64,000 nt of DNA from Prevotella sp. (GCA_017412705.1 JAFPWS010000038.1:1-64000), one strand, 5' to 3'; positions 36,798 to 46,453 are shown, numbered from the stretch's first letter. Notes: generated by a model not told the origin, from the letters alone. A program made the numbers and translations.

Positions 36798-37940
36798 TTA
36801 AAGTATTTTTTCTTGCTCTAATATCGAGCGTAGTCTATTGACTCCAGCCTCTGTAGAGAAGTTTGCCTGATATGTCTGATAGACAGTGTCTGGTGAAGGC
36901 GCTGTAGACAACATTCGATTGAGTGCTATGTTGAAGGTGTTCTCGTCATGATAAGTAAATAGACAATTGGCAGGTATCATACTCTCATATCCAGACATAG
37001 ATACTTCATGGCACATTACAGGTAAACCTTGCTTCAGACCGTCAATAACGCGGAGTTTGCGTCCGCTGCCTGCATTGATGGGACAGATATAGTATTCAGC
37101 CTGGCTGACCAAAGCTGCCATATCTTTAGGATTAGGAACGATGGTGATAGTGGTATCTTTAGCACATTCCTTAAACAGCTCTTTTGCAGGATTTCTGCCT
37201 GCAATGGTTAGTGTAGCATCAGGATGCTTCTCTTTTACAATAGGCCAATAGCGCCTAATGAACTCCAAAATGGGCTGTAACGACTGGATGAAACATAGAG
37301 AGCCAGTTATAATGAAAGTCTTTTTCTTATCTTTTGCAGCAAAGATTTTGTCGGGTATTGGCATATATTCAAAATTTCCCCAGTTGTAGACACGTTTTTC
37401 TGGATACCAACTTTTGAACTCTTCGGCATCGTGCTCTGTAACTGTCAGATTCAGGTCGCTCAGTTGCAGACAGTCGCGTTCGGCCTTCATGGCAAAATGA
37501 ATATATGGCCATCTGAAGAGTGGTGAGTACTCCTTCCGATTGTCGTGCAGATAGTCGCGCTCAACATTGTGATGAATAGTAATAATGGTGGCACTAGTGG
37601 TCTTGACGGCCTTTATGAGACGGGCAGCGATGAAGCTATGGTCAATCACTATCACGTCGTAGTGATGTTTGCTCAAATGCGCTTTGGTGAACGATGCCAT
37701 CGGACTGAGTTCACCTCGATAGCAGTCAAGTCCCTTGCGTATTCGGCTCCTAGTGTCGAGGCATGGAAAATGTTTGTATTTACTAGGGATAAATCTATCT
37801 GCATCCTCGAACTCTGGGTAGATGACAGAGCAGTCTTCAAACAGACTGGAAAAACAACGGATAAAACCTTTCGATCCGTTTGCTCCCCCATTATTCTCAT
37901 TTAGACGGTGGCGTGTGATTATCAGTAGTCGCTTAATCAT
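36798..37940 (-). CDS. Glycosyltransferase, GT4-like
   Basis: A 380-residue protein with a GT-B layout: N-terminal Rossmann half (LLIITRHRLNENNGGANGSKG, DVIVIDHSFIAARLI, TIHHNVERDYLH) and C-terminal half (KTFIITGSLCFIQSLQPILE, ATLTIAGRNP, YYICPINAGSGRKLRVIDGL). The last block replaces the usual EX7E donor motif with GSGRKLRVIDGL, as in several GT4-like transferases from polysaccharide loci. It is followed 14 bp later by the GT4 gene. Function beyond glycan assembly is not readable. Confidence 0.8.
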   Translation of the reverse strand: MIKRLLIITRHRLNENNGGANGSKGFIRCFSSLFEDCSVIYPEFEDADRFIPSKYKHFPCLDTRSRIRKGLDCYRGELSPMASFTKAHLSKHHYDVIVIDHSFIAARLIKAVKTTSATIITIHHNVERDYLHDNRKEYSPLFRWPYIHFAMKAERDCLQLSDLNLTVTEHDAEEFKSWYPEKRVYNWGNFEYMPIPDKIFAAKDKKKTFIITGSLCFIQSLQPILEFIRRYWPIVKEKHPDATLTIAGRNPAKELFKECAKDTTITIVPNPKDMAALVSQAEYYICPINAGSGRKLRVIDGLKQGLPVMCHEVSMSGYESMIPANCLFTYHDENTFNIALNRMLSTAPSPDTVYQTYQANFSTEAGVNRLRSILEQEKIL

Positions 37941-37993
37941 AGGATGCGATTTTTTTATTATGTTCTTATATCAGATATCTAATAAGTACTTGA

Positions 37994-39154
37994 TTATACC
38001 CCCCTGTCATCGCTGAAATGTTGTCGGAAAAAGATGAGACGTTCATTAAATGGTCTTGCACCAGTCAGTATGTTTTCGTAATCAGCTAATGCATAGTTGC
38101 AATTGCCATATACTCTCAGAATGCAATAGATAGCAACAAAAGTTGCAAATATAAGACGATTGCTGCGAATAGTGAAACACTTTATAAGATCGGCCCAGAG
38201 GATCCAATAGCCAAAACTAAATAGGTTTGAGAGTCGCATGCTTACCTGACGGAATTCGTTGAAGACGATAAAGATGATTATATAGAGAATAACGCTGTTG
38301 ATGAATATGTCGTTTTTAGGGCGCAAACTTCTTAATCTTTTCAAATAACACAAAGTTAATGTCCCGGTCAGCAGACGTTCCAAATATCCGAGGCCAATAC
38401 CAAACCCTCCATCAAGATCCATTTTGGTGTACATCGTCATCCAAAAGGTCAATGACGAATCTACATAATTGGATAGGAAGAGGATAATCGTTTTAAGAAT
38501 AGGTATGTGAAGTAGAAACATAGCGTTAGCCACCCCGAACAATATAATTAGAAACCATTTATTGAAACGCAAGTGCAGGAAGAAATATGTGGGCAATAAT
38601 AATAGACTGGTCTTATGGAACATCACCCCCAAAATATTGATAACAAAAAAAGGTAGGGGTTTCCGATTTTCAATATATCTGACAGAGTTGGCAAATAGAA
38701 GTATGGATATGCTATTACGCATCAAGTCAGTGCAAAGCATGATTCCATTAAATGCAAGAAATAGCATAAATGTTAGAGGAATATTATCAGAATATCTTTT
38801 GAAAAATATCCATAACAAGACGAGATTGATAGAACTGCAAATTAATACGAAAAAATGATAGTTAGGATACAGGGTCTTACAGACTACCCCTAACAACACA
38901 AATGCTGGTTCCGTGTCCCATTTGAACAATGGCGTTGTGATTAGTGTAGAAAAATCTGGAAAAGCATGAAACAAAGGATAGTAGCTTGCCCAGTCGTAGA
39001 AGATAAACCCTCGGAATCCAAAGAAAAAGATGAAAATACCTATACATGCAGTTTTTATGTAAATACGCATTTGCTCATTCCTTGTCTGCTGATAGAGAAT
39101 GGCCAGTGTTCCATAAAAAATGACTATCAATATGTATGGCAGGGCATGTATCAT
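37994..39154 (-). CDS. EpsG/Wzy-like polysaccharide polymerase
   Basis: A 386-residue membrane protein with about ten hydrophobic segments, most likely the polymerase that joins repeat units in the periplasm. Matching EpsG-family features are the WDTEPAFVLLG periplasmic loop, DLMRNSISILLFANSVRYIENR (about residues 150-171) and MFHKTSLLLLP. It overlaps the wzz gene by 4 bp. The operon also holds Wzx and Wzz, so a Wzy is expected and this is the only candidate. The gene looks notably A+T-rich. Confidence 0.85.
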   Translation of the reverse strand: MIHALPYILIVIFYGTLAILYQQTRNEQMRIYIKTACIGIFIFFFGFRGFIFYDWASYYPLFHAFPDFSTLITTPLFKWDTEPAFVLLGVVCKTLYPNYHFFVLICSSINLVLLWIFFKRYSDNIPLTFMLFLAFNGIMLCTDLMRNSISILLFANSVRYIENRKPLPFFVINILGVMFHKTSLLLLPTYFFLHLRFNKWFLIILFGVANAMFLLHIPILKTIILFLSNYVDSSLTFWMTMYTKMDLDGGFGIGLGYLERLLTGTLTLCYLKRLRSLRPKNDIFINSVILYIIIFIVFNEFRQVSMRLSNLFSFGYWILWADLIKCFTIRSNRLIFATFVAIYCILRVYGNCNYALADYENILTGARPFNERLIFFRQHFSDDRGV

Positions 39155-40239
39155 GATAATTTCTGTTTCCTGTATTTACCAATGAAATCACGCAGATAGA
39201 GAACCCAAAGTGAATCCGAGGCTATACCTATAATGATAAAAATGATAACCATAAAAGAACGAGGGATGCTTGATGCTTTCAATGGTACGCACGCCTCCTG
39301 AATAACGGTAAAAGCAGGTGTGCGCTCTTGCACCTTTGCCTGTGCTTTCTGAACCTGTGCTGTCGTTTGACTGAAGGTCGTGAATCTCAGGTCAACAGCA
39401 TTCTCTAATGCAGACTCTTTTGTTCTGTAAGCAGAGAGTACATTGTTTGTATGTGCATCTGAAAAGTGGGCATATTCGTCTCGTGCCTTGATGTATGCTG
39501 CTTCTGCCTCTCTGTTAATAGCCAAAGCATATTCCAAATCAATCCTGGCTTTTTGCGTTCTATATCTGATGATGTATTCTTGCAGTCGTTTCTGTACAGT
39601 ATCGGCAATGGCTGCTGAAACAAAAGGGTCTACATCCTCAACAGAAATGTATATAATATTTGTACCCTTGTTTATCTGGCAGCCAATATTATTCCTGAGT
39701 GTTTCAAAGATAGAAGATTGCTCTTTGGTAAGGTGATGCAGATTGATCCCTTTTTGCTTATGATCGGTTTGGTCTTTATCCATCACCTTCTCGATGGCGC
39801 TTTTTAACCACAATGATGGATATTGCCAAAAAGGAATCTTGATGTCTTCTTTGATGTGAGAGTAGTAACTCTTTGGTGCGCTATCATCTTTCATTTTCAC
39901 TTGTATGTCGAAAAGCTCGACGAGAAATTTAGAAGAAGCTAGGACTTCAGGGTAGATTTCCGGATAGATAGCATCTACTGATCCATTGTTGCCTCCAATA
40001 TCCAATCCGACCATCCCTGCTAGATCGCTGAGGCTTGCAGACATTCCCATGCCAGACGCTTCTGGGGCAAGTGAAACGGTTGCGGTGTATGTTTTTTGTT
40101 GGTTAAGAGCATAAATAACTCCTATGCATGCAAAGACTAACATAAAATAGCCCAATAGTTTTTTTTCTGCAAGTACTTTTTTTGCCATACCTACGAGGTC
40201 TATCTCATGATTCCCTTGATTAATGGTGTATTCTTTCAT
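39151..40239 (-). CDS. Wzz/PCP-type polysaccharide chain-length protein
   Basis: A 362-residue inner-membrane co-polymerase that sets chain length. It has transmembrane segments near residues 30-50 and 328-348, an N-terminal Wzz motif (YTATVSLAPEASGMGMSASL) and a coiled-coil periplasmic middle (about 190-290). The C-terminal TM is preceded by the Pro-containing VIQEACVPLKASSIPRSFMV, the usual PCP feature. There is no fused tyrosine kinase. The gene overlaps the polymerase gene by 4 bp. Confidence 0.9.
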   Translation of the reverse strand: MKEYTINQGNHEIDLVGMAKKVLAEKKLLGYFMLVFACIGVIYALNQQKTYTATVSLAPEASGMGMSASLSDLAGMVGLDIGGNNGSVDAIYPEIYPEVLASSKFLVELFDIQVKMKDDSAPKSYYSHIKEDIKIPFWQYPSLWLKSAIEKVMDKDQTDHKQKGINLHHLTKEQSSIFETLRNNIGCQINKGTNIIYISVEDVDPFVSAAIADTVQKRLQEYIIRYRTQKARIDLEYALAINREAEAAYIKARDEYAHFSDAHTNNVLSAYRTKESALENAVDLRFTTFSQTTAQVQKAQAKVQERTPAFTVIQEACVPLKASSIPRSFMVIIFIIIGIASDSLWVLYLRDFIGKYRKQKLS

Positions 40240-40271
40240 TTCTGTATTTCTGTTGTTTTAATATTTGGCAA

Positions 40272-41537
40272 TTAAGTTAGAGGCATATAGCCATTACATT
40301 CATAGTCTAGGTCTTTACGACGTGATCCAATGACTTTAGCTGGTACCCCGCCTACTATGGTAAAAGGTGCAATGTCTCTGTTGACTACAGCTCCAGCACA
40401 CACCACAGCTCCGCATCCTATGTGTACTCCCTGTAGAATAGTACTTCCAATCCCTATCCATACATAGTCGTCAATGACAATCGGTTGGGCTGTATAGTCA
40501 AAATGACGACTGTCTTTATTATGAGATCCTGTCATGATTGAGACACGATGAGATATTGATACATTATTTCCAATGGTAATCCTATTACGGGCATCTATAA
40601 TACAATCACGATTAATATGGCTATGATTTCCTATACAGAGATTCCAGGGGTTGAGAATATAGCACTTCTTCATGATAAAAGAACCACGTCCTATCTTGCA
40701 ATGCAACAGATTTAGATAGCTTTTACGCCCCCACCAAAAGGGAATGTGGGGTAGGATGTCATTCACAATGTACTCTGTACCTAAAGCTTTAAGCCATTGG
40801 TAAACACCAATATTCTTCATTACCATGATGCATACAGATTTAACGAAATAGACAAAATGGTATGTTGAGAAGGACCCTTGTGTCGCTATCTTGTAGTTGT
40901 ACCATCTGCTAGTAAATGGATGGTTTGATACTCCTTCAGCTTGATAACATTGTATTGTGACGTTCACTTTACGGAATGTATATTCAGCTTTGTAAACTTG
41001 ATGTATCATATACCAATCGAGTGCAAAATGATATTTTGAATACTTTTTCAAATCAAACATGTATTGCTTGTGTAGCGATGTTCGAATAAGCGAGGAACCA
41101 TGTCGAAAAATGGGTTCATGTTCCATTTGATAGATGTCTTCCGGAGCGATTATTGTCTCAAGATGTCCATCCAACATCTTTATGCTGTTCCCATAGATGA
41201 TGTCTGCATCTAGAGCGTAAGAACAAGAGAGAGTCGCCTCTAGAGCATATTCACTGGCATACGAATCGCCACTGTTCAGAAAGTTAATCCAATCACCAGT
41301 GGCATGACTGATGCCTTTGTTCATAGCATCATAGATTCCATCATCTTTTTCAGAGCACCAGAAAGCTAACCTGTCGCTATATTCACGAATAATATCGACC
41401 GTCCCATCTGTACTACCTCCATCTATAACGATGTATTCTTTATCCTCCCAAGTCTGAGAGAAATAACTTTCCATCGTTTTACGGATGTGCTGCACATCGT
41501 TGAAAACTACTGTTATGATACTTATCTTGTTGCTCAT
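40272..41537 (-). CDS. Fused GT2 glycosyltransferase and left-handed beta-helix acyltransferase
   Basis: A 421-residue two-domain protein. Residues 1 to about 235 are a GT2 domain (ISIITVVFNDVQHIRKTMES, YIVIDGGSTDGTVDII, GIYDAMNKGISHATGDWINFLNSGD). Residues about 300-421 are a hexapeptide-repeat acetyltransferase (CIGNHSHINRDCIIDARNRI, DDYVWIGIGSTILQGVHIG, GAGAVVNRDI-like, GGVPAKVIG). I start at 41537 (MSNKISIITVVFND), which avoids a 49-bp overlap with wzx. The protein could transfer a sugar and then O-acetylate it. A sequence error joining two genes is not suggested, since the linker reads as coding. Confidence 0.88.
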   Translation of the reverse strand: MSNKISIITVVFNDVQHIRKTMESYFSQTWEDKEYIVIDGGSTDGTVDIIREYSDRLAFWCSEKDDGIYDAMNKGISHATGDWINFLNSGDSYASEYALEATLSCSYALDADIIYGNSIKMLDGHLETIIAPEDIYQMEHEPIFRHGSSLIRTSLHKQYMFDLKKYSKYHFALDWYMIHQVYKAEYTFRKVNVTIQCYQAEGVSNHPFTSRWYNYKIATQGSFSTYHFVYFVKSVCIMVMKNIGVYQWLKALGTEYIVNDILPHIPFWWGRKSYLNLLHCKIGRGSFIMKKCYILNPWNLCIGNHSHINRDCIIDARNRITIGNNVSISHRVSIMTGSHNKDSRHFDYTAQPIVIDDYVWIGIGSTILQGVHIGCGAVVCAGAVVNRDIAPFTIVGGVPAKVIGSRRKDLDYECNGYMPLT

Positions 41538-41545
41538 ATCCTTTT

Positions 41546-42895
41546 TTATTTGTCCCAAATGCCTGATGCTTTCCTGTTGATAATCAAGTGGCATTGATAT
41601 AAATGGATGACACTCATAATTGCATAACTAACAGCCATACATATTACCACTCCAAAAACTTTTAATGTGTTCCCCATAAACAATATAGTGGTAAGGTATA
41701 ATGTTGTTACTACAATCGAAGTAATAATTTGTACTTGTATTTTATTAAGTCCATTGACTAGGTAAGTTGCACAGTTGTTTAAGTTGAAGAATGAAATATA
41801 AAGCATGACACACGCAGACAGATAATATGGAACTTCTATAGATTCACCTACCCATAGGCGATAGAATAGCTTGGAGATGACTATCATGACAATTCCTGCG
41901 AAGAATGTCAAAGTCCAAGTCTTTAAAGCACAATAGAAATTGTTACGTATCCATGTAAAATCGTTCTTGACATATGCGTCTGTGTAAGCATTCCACATAG
42001 GTGACAGGATGATGGTATATCCAATAGCAAGAAGATTAAAGAACTTGTATGCAATGTTGTACGTTGTAACAACCTCAGGTCCATCTATCTGGGTGATGAA
42101 AAGGTTGGACCCTCCGAAAATAACCAAGCAACTAGTGATTTGAATAAAGAAGAAGCCTAATCCTTTTGTGATAATCTGGTTAGCGAAGTCTCTGTCGAAA
42201 CTCTTAAGCCGTGGACGTAATGCCTTGTACTTTCTGAATAGTGGAATGGCTGCAAGGAGGAATATTAATGCAGGAGGAATGGTAAAGGTTGCCACCACTA
42301 AGACAAAATCACATTCAGTCGTTTTGGTCAGAATGAAAACTGTCAACAAGGCAATGATATTCCCAGTCACTATGAGCAGGTCGTTGATGGCATATCTCTG
42401 CAATGCTACATATACTATACCGATATTCTTAGTAACAAAGACTATCAAGGTACAGACAACAGCAATAAGAAGAGCATTCCTTAGCTGGGTAATGTCAAGG
42501 ACTTGGGTGTTAAAGACGCTGTTCAAATCAAGTGCATAGATAAGAACAGTGGTGATAGAACACAGTAGGATGGCAATAGCTGAAATCATCATCAATGTAG
42601 TAGAGAGATAAGCTCTCCCCTTCTCGTAATTCCCTTCTGAAATGGCTTGAGCGAGATAGTTCCTCATGCCATTGCCTAATCCGATATCGAAGTATGAAAA
42701 CCACATCAGGATAGACGACAACGTCATCCAGATGCCATATCGTTCCTTGTCTAAGTAATTAAGGGTGACAGGTACTATTAGCAGTGAGGTAACAAGACCA
42801 ATGACTTTAATAACACCAGACAGAATGATGTTGTTGCGCAACATTCTGTTTCTGCTGTTTTTTGTCTGAAAAATGGTCTTAAATCCTGCAATCAT
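41546..42895 (-). CDS. Wzx-type polysaccharide flippase
   Basis: A 449-residue membrane protein with 12-14 hydrophobic segments, of the MOP/Wzx superfamily. It starts with a basic segment followed by NNIILSGVIKVIGLVTSLLIVPVTLNYLDKERYGIWMTL, broken here by helices, and has GLGNGMRNYLAQAISEG, the typical cytoplasmic loop. It would flip undecaprenyl-linked repeat units to the periplasm. It lies 8 bp upstream of the GT2 fusion gene and 29 bp after the DUF3990 gene. Confidence 0.92.
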   Translation of the reverse strand: MIAGFKTIFQTKNSRNRMLRNNIILSGVIKVIGLVTSLLIVPVTLNYLDKERYGIWMTLSSILMWFSYFDIGLGNGMRNYLAQAISEGNYEKGRAYLSTTLMMISAIAILLCSITTVLIYALDLNSVFNTQVLDITQLRNALLIAVVCTLIVFVTKNIGIVYVALQRYAINDLLIVTGNIIALLTVFILTKTTECDFVLVVATFTIPPALIFLLAAIPLFRKYKALRPRLKSFDRDFANQIITKGLGFFFIQITSCLVIFGGSNLFITQIDGPEVVTTYNIAYKFFNLLAIGYTIILSPMWNAYTDAYVKNDFTWIRNNFYCALKTWTLTFFAGIVMIVISKLFYRLWVGESIEVPYYLSACVMLYISFFNLNNCATYLVNGLNKIQVQIITSIVVTTLYLTTILFMGNTLKVFGVVICMAVSYAIMSVIHLYQCHLIINRKASGIWDK

Positions 42896-42924
42896 CCTTT
42901 ACTTCGTCAAGTTAGCAATAGTGG

Positions 42925-43395
42925 TTATAACGCGTAGTGTCCTTTATAGGAAATACATGTCAGGGCTTCTGGCGTACAGAAGACTATTTGATGGGTGGGA
43001 TGCTTGTAGCGTGCTAAAGCCCAAAAGGCTTCGCGGGTGATGTTGCCGGCAACGAAGTCCTCGACATAGTCCCAAATCTGGTCATCTGCCATAGGTCCTT
43101 CTACGATATCATACTGGTGCTCCTTGCCTCTACGGCAATCAGCTACGAAATCCAGCCATTCATCAGACATTTCCGGGAAAATGAGTGCCTTAAGATTTTG
43201 AGGTTCTGTATATTTGTACAAAGAAACGAAGTGTTTCTTTCCTTTTGTCAAGGCCCACTTCTTGGCTTGCTGTTCAAAGCGGGTGCAATAAAAACCATAT
43301 CCGAAATCTTTGAAGTGTCCGTAGATTCTGACTTCGGGTTGCTCTACTATGACATTGCTGCCGTGATAAATCGTGCTTATATTATTTCCTGTCAT
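42925..43395 (-). CDS. DUF3990 domain protein (ADP-ribosyltransferase-like fold)
   Basis: A 156-residue cytoplasmic protein. The N-terminal block IYHGSNVIVEQPEVRIYG followed by HFKDFGYGFYCTRFEQQAKKWA is the DUF3990 signature: a His-Gly start, an Asp-Phe-Gly-x-Gly-Phe-Tyr-x-Thr loop and a helix, which resemble the NAD-binding core of ADP-ribosyltransferases. I start at the ATG at 43395; a TTG six bases upstream is less likely. It is 2 bp after the preceding gene and 29 bp before wzx. Whether it is an active toxin, a modifying enzyme or a binding domain is unknown. Confidence 0.8.
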   Translation of the reverse strand: MTGNNISTIYHGSNVIVEQPEVRIYGHFKDFGYGFYCTRFEQQAKKWALTKGKKHFVSLYKYTEPQNLKALIFPEMSDEWLDFVADCRRGKEHQYDIVEGPMADDQIWDYVEDFVAGNITREAFWALARYKHPTHQIVFCTPEALTCISYKGHYAL

Positions 43396-43397
43396 AA

Positions 43398-43913
43398 TCA
43401 ATTGAAGTTTCCTTGGATATATGCTCTTGTGATGACATAAGAGGGTTCATAGTAGGCTGAACAGTTGTAGTTGTCGAGTTGTTGGCAGATGGGTGAGTGG
43501 TAGACATTGATTATACTGTCGACAAGGTTGTCCTGACTGTTCTGTACAGAATGTATCAGTCGTGCATATACCTTACCCATCTGAAGAGCAGTAGGCGGGG
43601 TGGGGGTGAGCGTTTTGTCAATGTCAAGTACGTCGGTAGTGCCTTCTTCCAACTTGTATTCTGTCATCCAACGGTCTGCCACGTCGTCAGGGTTTTCGCT
43701 GTGCAGCACATCAGCCAGAGAAAGGTTGCGTAAGAGTTCATCCTTGCCAACATGGTCGACCACGTATGCATTGGGCTGCTTGATGCGACGGGCAGTCCGC
43801 TCAATCATATAGCAGACGAACTTCAAGTCGTCGAAGGTTATTTCTCTTTCAGGGAAATAGATGTTGCGGTTTTGATGAGGCGATATGTCATAACTTCTTG
43901 TATTCTCTTCCAT
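43398..43913 (-). CDS. Uncharacterised DUF3791-like protein
   Basis: A 171-residue soluble protein, with no signal or membrane segment. Two similar-sized helical parts are visible: residues about 22-95 (ITFDDLKFVCYMIERTARRI ... LADVLHSENPDDV) and about 110-171 (YARLIHSVQNSQDNLVDSII ... NCSAYYEPSYV). The first resembles DUF3791 (hydrophobic helix, then LxxVLH), a family that often lies next to DUF3990 genes in Bacteroidota. It starts 11 bp after wza and ends 2 bp before the DUF3990 start, so the two are surely translated together. The link to the capsule is only positional. Confidence 0.6.
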   Translation of the reverse strand: MEENTRSYDISPHQNRNIYFPEREITFDDLKFVCYMIERTARRIKQPNAYVVDHVGKDELLRNLSLADVLHSENPDDVADRWMTEYKLEEGTTDVLDIDKTLTPTPPTALQMGKVYARLIHSVQNSQDNLVDSIINVYHSPICQQLDNYNCSAYYEPSYVITRAYIQGNFN

Positions 43914-43924
43914 AATCGTTTCTT

Positions 43925-46453
43925 TTACTTCGTCAGATTAGCAATAGTGGCTATCATGGTGCCGAGGGAGGCGGCGGTGGTGCCGATGCTGAGCCATTGT
44001 TGCAGGCCGAAGCCTTGGCGCTGGCGCTTGGTGGGTACTACAATCTGGCATCCGGGAGCGGGCTTGTGCTTGCGGTCGGCTCGGGCTACCATGCCGTTCA
44101 TGTAGATGATGATAGTCTTGCTTTTCTTGGCGGTAGTAGTGGTACCACCTGCGAGATCGATGTAGTAGTCTACATTCTTGCCATCTTTGTAATAGACGGT
44201 GTTGGGGTAGAGTACCTCACCGTTGATCTTGACGGTGCCATCGTAGCGGGGAACGACGATGCGGTCGCCTTCACGCAGTATGGGGTCGTCGTCGCTGCCT
44301 GGATTCTTGAGGGCCTTGTCCAGCTCAATTCCTACGGGGTAGTTGGCGTTAACCATCAGTTTGCGGATGTCGATAGAGTCCTTGCCTGAGTTGCGTTGGG
44401 CTGTACGGAGTACGGTCTCCATCATCTCACGCTCGTCTGGGGTCATGAGGCGCAGCAACTTGGTACCTTCCGGGTAGGCACGCTTGGTCAGTCCTCCTGC
44501 TTGTTTGATGATATCGCTGAGGTGTTGTCCCTTGTTAGATAGCGCATAGATGCCTTCGAACTGTACTTCGCCCTCGACAGTCACGTTTTGCTGCTCAGTA
44601 TAGTTAGGGCTGCGACGAACATATACCTCATCGAAAGGTTGCAAGATAAAGTCGGGCTGGTCGGCTATGGAGAAGTCAGGTGTCAGCTTAAAGCTAAAGG
44701 TCTGGGCTATCTGGTCCTCTGCTTCCGATGCGTATGGGTTGGTGATACGGCGAGCCACGTCAACCTTAACCATAGATGCTGCTTCGGTGGGGCCTCCAGC
44801 TTGCAGAATCAGATCTTCAATGGTCTCATTCTCTGCATATTTATAAATGCCAGGGTAGAGCACTTCGCCGCTGATGGAGACGGTCTTTTTCTCGTTTCGC
44901 TCCTCACGGCTGGCAATGTAGATAACGTCCTCGTTTTGTAAGGGAAAGTCAGGAGAGGTGCCATCTAAGATACCTCGGATGTCAATACTCTTCACTTCCA
45001 GCGTGCGGTCGGGTTTCATGCGGTGCATTACAGCATGCTGGGCAATGGCTCCCTCGGTTAGTCCGTCAGCAGCTTCTACCAGAGCCTTGATGGTACTGAT
45101 ATTGCCTCCTACCTGATACATGCCAGGACGGAAGATGGCGCCTTTGATTTCCACCATGTTCTGATAGCGGGTGAGGGTAGAGTCAACGCTGACTGAGTCT
45201 TCGTCCATGAGCTTGAAGCTGTTCAGGTCGAACTCGCCCACGCTGAACACAGAATACTGATGGCCTGCCTTGCGATTGATGCGGATGGCCTTGGTATAGG
45301 CGTCGCCCGTAAATCCACCAGCATAGCGCAAAAGGGTTGCGGCACTCTCCGTTTTCTTCATCTCGTAGAACATGGGGCGCTTTACCTTACCTGTTATGTT
45401 AACCAGTGCCTCGTAGGGGCTGACGGTAATGATGTCGTTGTCTTGTAAACGAACGTCGCCACTCAGCTTGCCATTAAGCAGGAAGTCATAGACGTCGACA
45501 TTGGAGATGAGTTTCCCATGTCGATAAACCTTCACGTTGCGCAACGTTCCAATCTCATTAGGGCCACCAGCCATATAGAGAGCGTTATAGACGGTGGCGA
45601 AGGCAGACAGGGTATAGGTTCCTGGTACCTTGACCTCGCCCATGACGCTGATGGTTATAGTGCGAGTCTGTCCCAGCGTCAGGTCTATCTTTGATCCTTG
45701 ATAGCGAGGGCCCAAGACGCTTTTGAGCCTGCTCTTGGCCTGGCTGACGGATAAACCTCCCAGCTGGATGACGCCAATATCCTCTATGGTAATGGTTCCG
45801 TCAGGCGATATCGTTTCAGTAATGCTTTCTTGCGAGGCTCCCCAGATGTCTACGTTGACGGCATCGCCCGGTCCCAGACGGTAGTTCTGGGGGGTAGCCA
45901 GATTCATGCTGCTCTCGAAGGTGAGGTCTTTGTTGTTGAACACGTCATGGCCAAATATCTTACGTTTCTCAGGCTTTTCCTCTTCGTAATAGTACTTCAG
46001 CGAGTCGGGCATCATGAAGTCCATGGCTTCGTCCATCTCGACAAAGTCCGTATCGTCGTCGTCATAGGTGTGCTTCTGTATCTGGTTTTTCTTCTTGGTA
46101 TCCTTCAGACGGAACTGTGATGCCTTCTTTTTGTCCGTTTTCTTCTGCTCTTCGCGCTTCTCGCCATTGGCCTCGCGCAGACGGGTTTTTGCTTCCTTGG
46201 AGCCGGCAGTGATGTCCTCGGCACCCAAAGCGCCATTCTTTATCTGCTTCTGATATTTCTTCTGGATGCGACGAATCTGCTCGATGGTCACACCGCGCTG
46301 CATCAGCTGGGTTACAATCTTCTGGCGCGAAACGCCTTGAGCGTTCTGCTCTATCACATAGTCCATCACCTGGTTATCGGTCATTCCTGACTGTGCCCAG
46401 CTCATTGTAAATACCAATAAGAGACCAACTATAGTAGTAACTATTCGTTTCAT
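43925..46453 (-). CDS. Polysaccharide export outer-membrane protein with several SLBB domains (Wza-like)
   Basis: An 842-residue export channel component for the surface polysaccharide. The signal peptide is MKRIVTTIVGLLLVFTMSWAQ. A Lys/Glu-rich region (about residues 75-135) precedes the polysaccharide-export domain (YRLGPGDAVNVDIWGASQES) and about six SLBB repeats of the type VSISGEVLYPGIYKYAENET and VTVEGEVQFEGIYALSNKGQ. This is much longer than enteric Wza (about 380) but usual for Bacteroidota. I use the ATG at 46453; an upstream in-frame start would precede the promoter. It is the first gene of the 13-gene operon. Confidence 0.9.
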   Translation of the reverse strand: MKRIVTTIVGLLLVFTMSWAQSGMTDNQVMDYVIEQNAQGVSRQKIVTQLMQRGVTIEQIRRIQKKYQKQIKNGALGAEDITAGSKEAKTRLREANGEKREEQKKTDKKKASQFRLKDTKKKNQIQKHTYDDDDTDFVEMDEAMDFMMPDSLKYYYEEEKPEKRKIFGHDVFNNKDLTFESSMNLATPQNYRLGPGDAVNVDIWGASQESITETISPDGTITIEDIGVIQLGGLSVSQAKSRLKSVLGPRYQGSKIDLTLGQTRTITISVMGEVKVPGTYTLSAFATVYNALYMAGGPNEIGTLRNVKVYRHGKLISNVDVYDFLLNGKLSGDVRLQDNDIITVSPYEALVNITGKVKRPMFYEMKKTESAATLLRYAGGFTGDAYTKAIRINRKAGHQYSVFSVGEFDLNSFKLMDEDSVSVDSTLTRYQNMVEIKGAIFRPGMYQVGGNISTIKALVEAADGLTEGAIAQHAVMHRMKPDRTLEVKSIDIRGILDGTSPDFPLQNEDVIYIASREERNEKKTVSISGEVLYPGIYKYAENETIEDLILQAGGPTEAASMVKVDVARRITNPYASEAEDQIAQTFSFKLTPDFSIADQPDFILQPFDEVYVRRSPNYTEQQNVTVEGEVQFEGIYALSNKGQHLSDIIKQAGGLTKRAYPEGTKLLRLMTPDEREMMETVLRTAQRNSGKDSIDIRKLMVNANYPVGIELDKALKNPGSDDDPILREGDRIVVPRYDGTVKINGEVLYPNTVYYKDGKNVDYYIDLAGGTTTTAKKSKTIIIYMNGMVARADRKHKPAPGCQIVVPTKRQRQGFGLQQWLSIGTTAASLGTMIATIANLTK

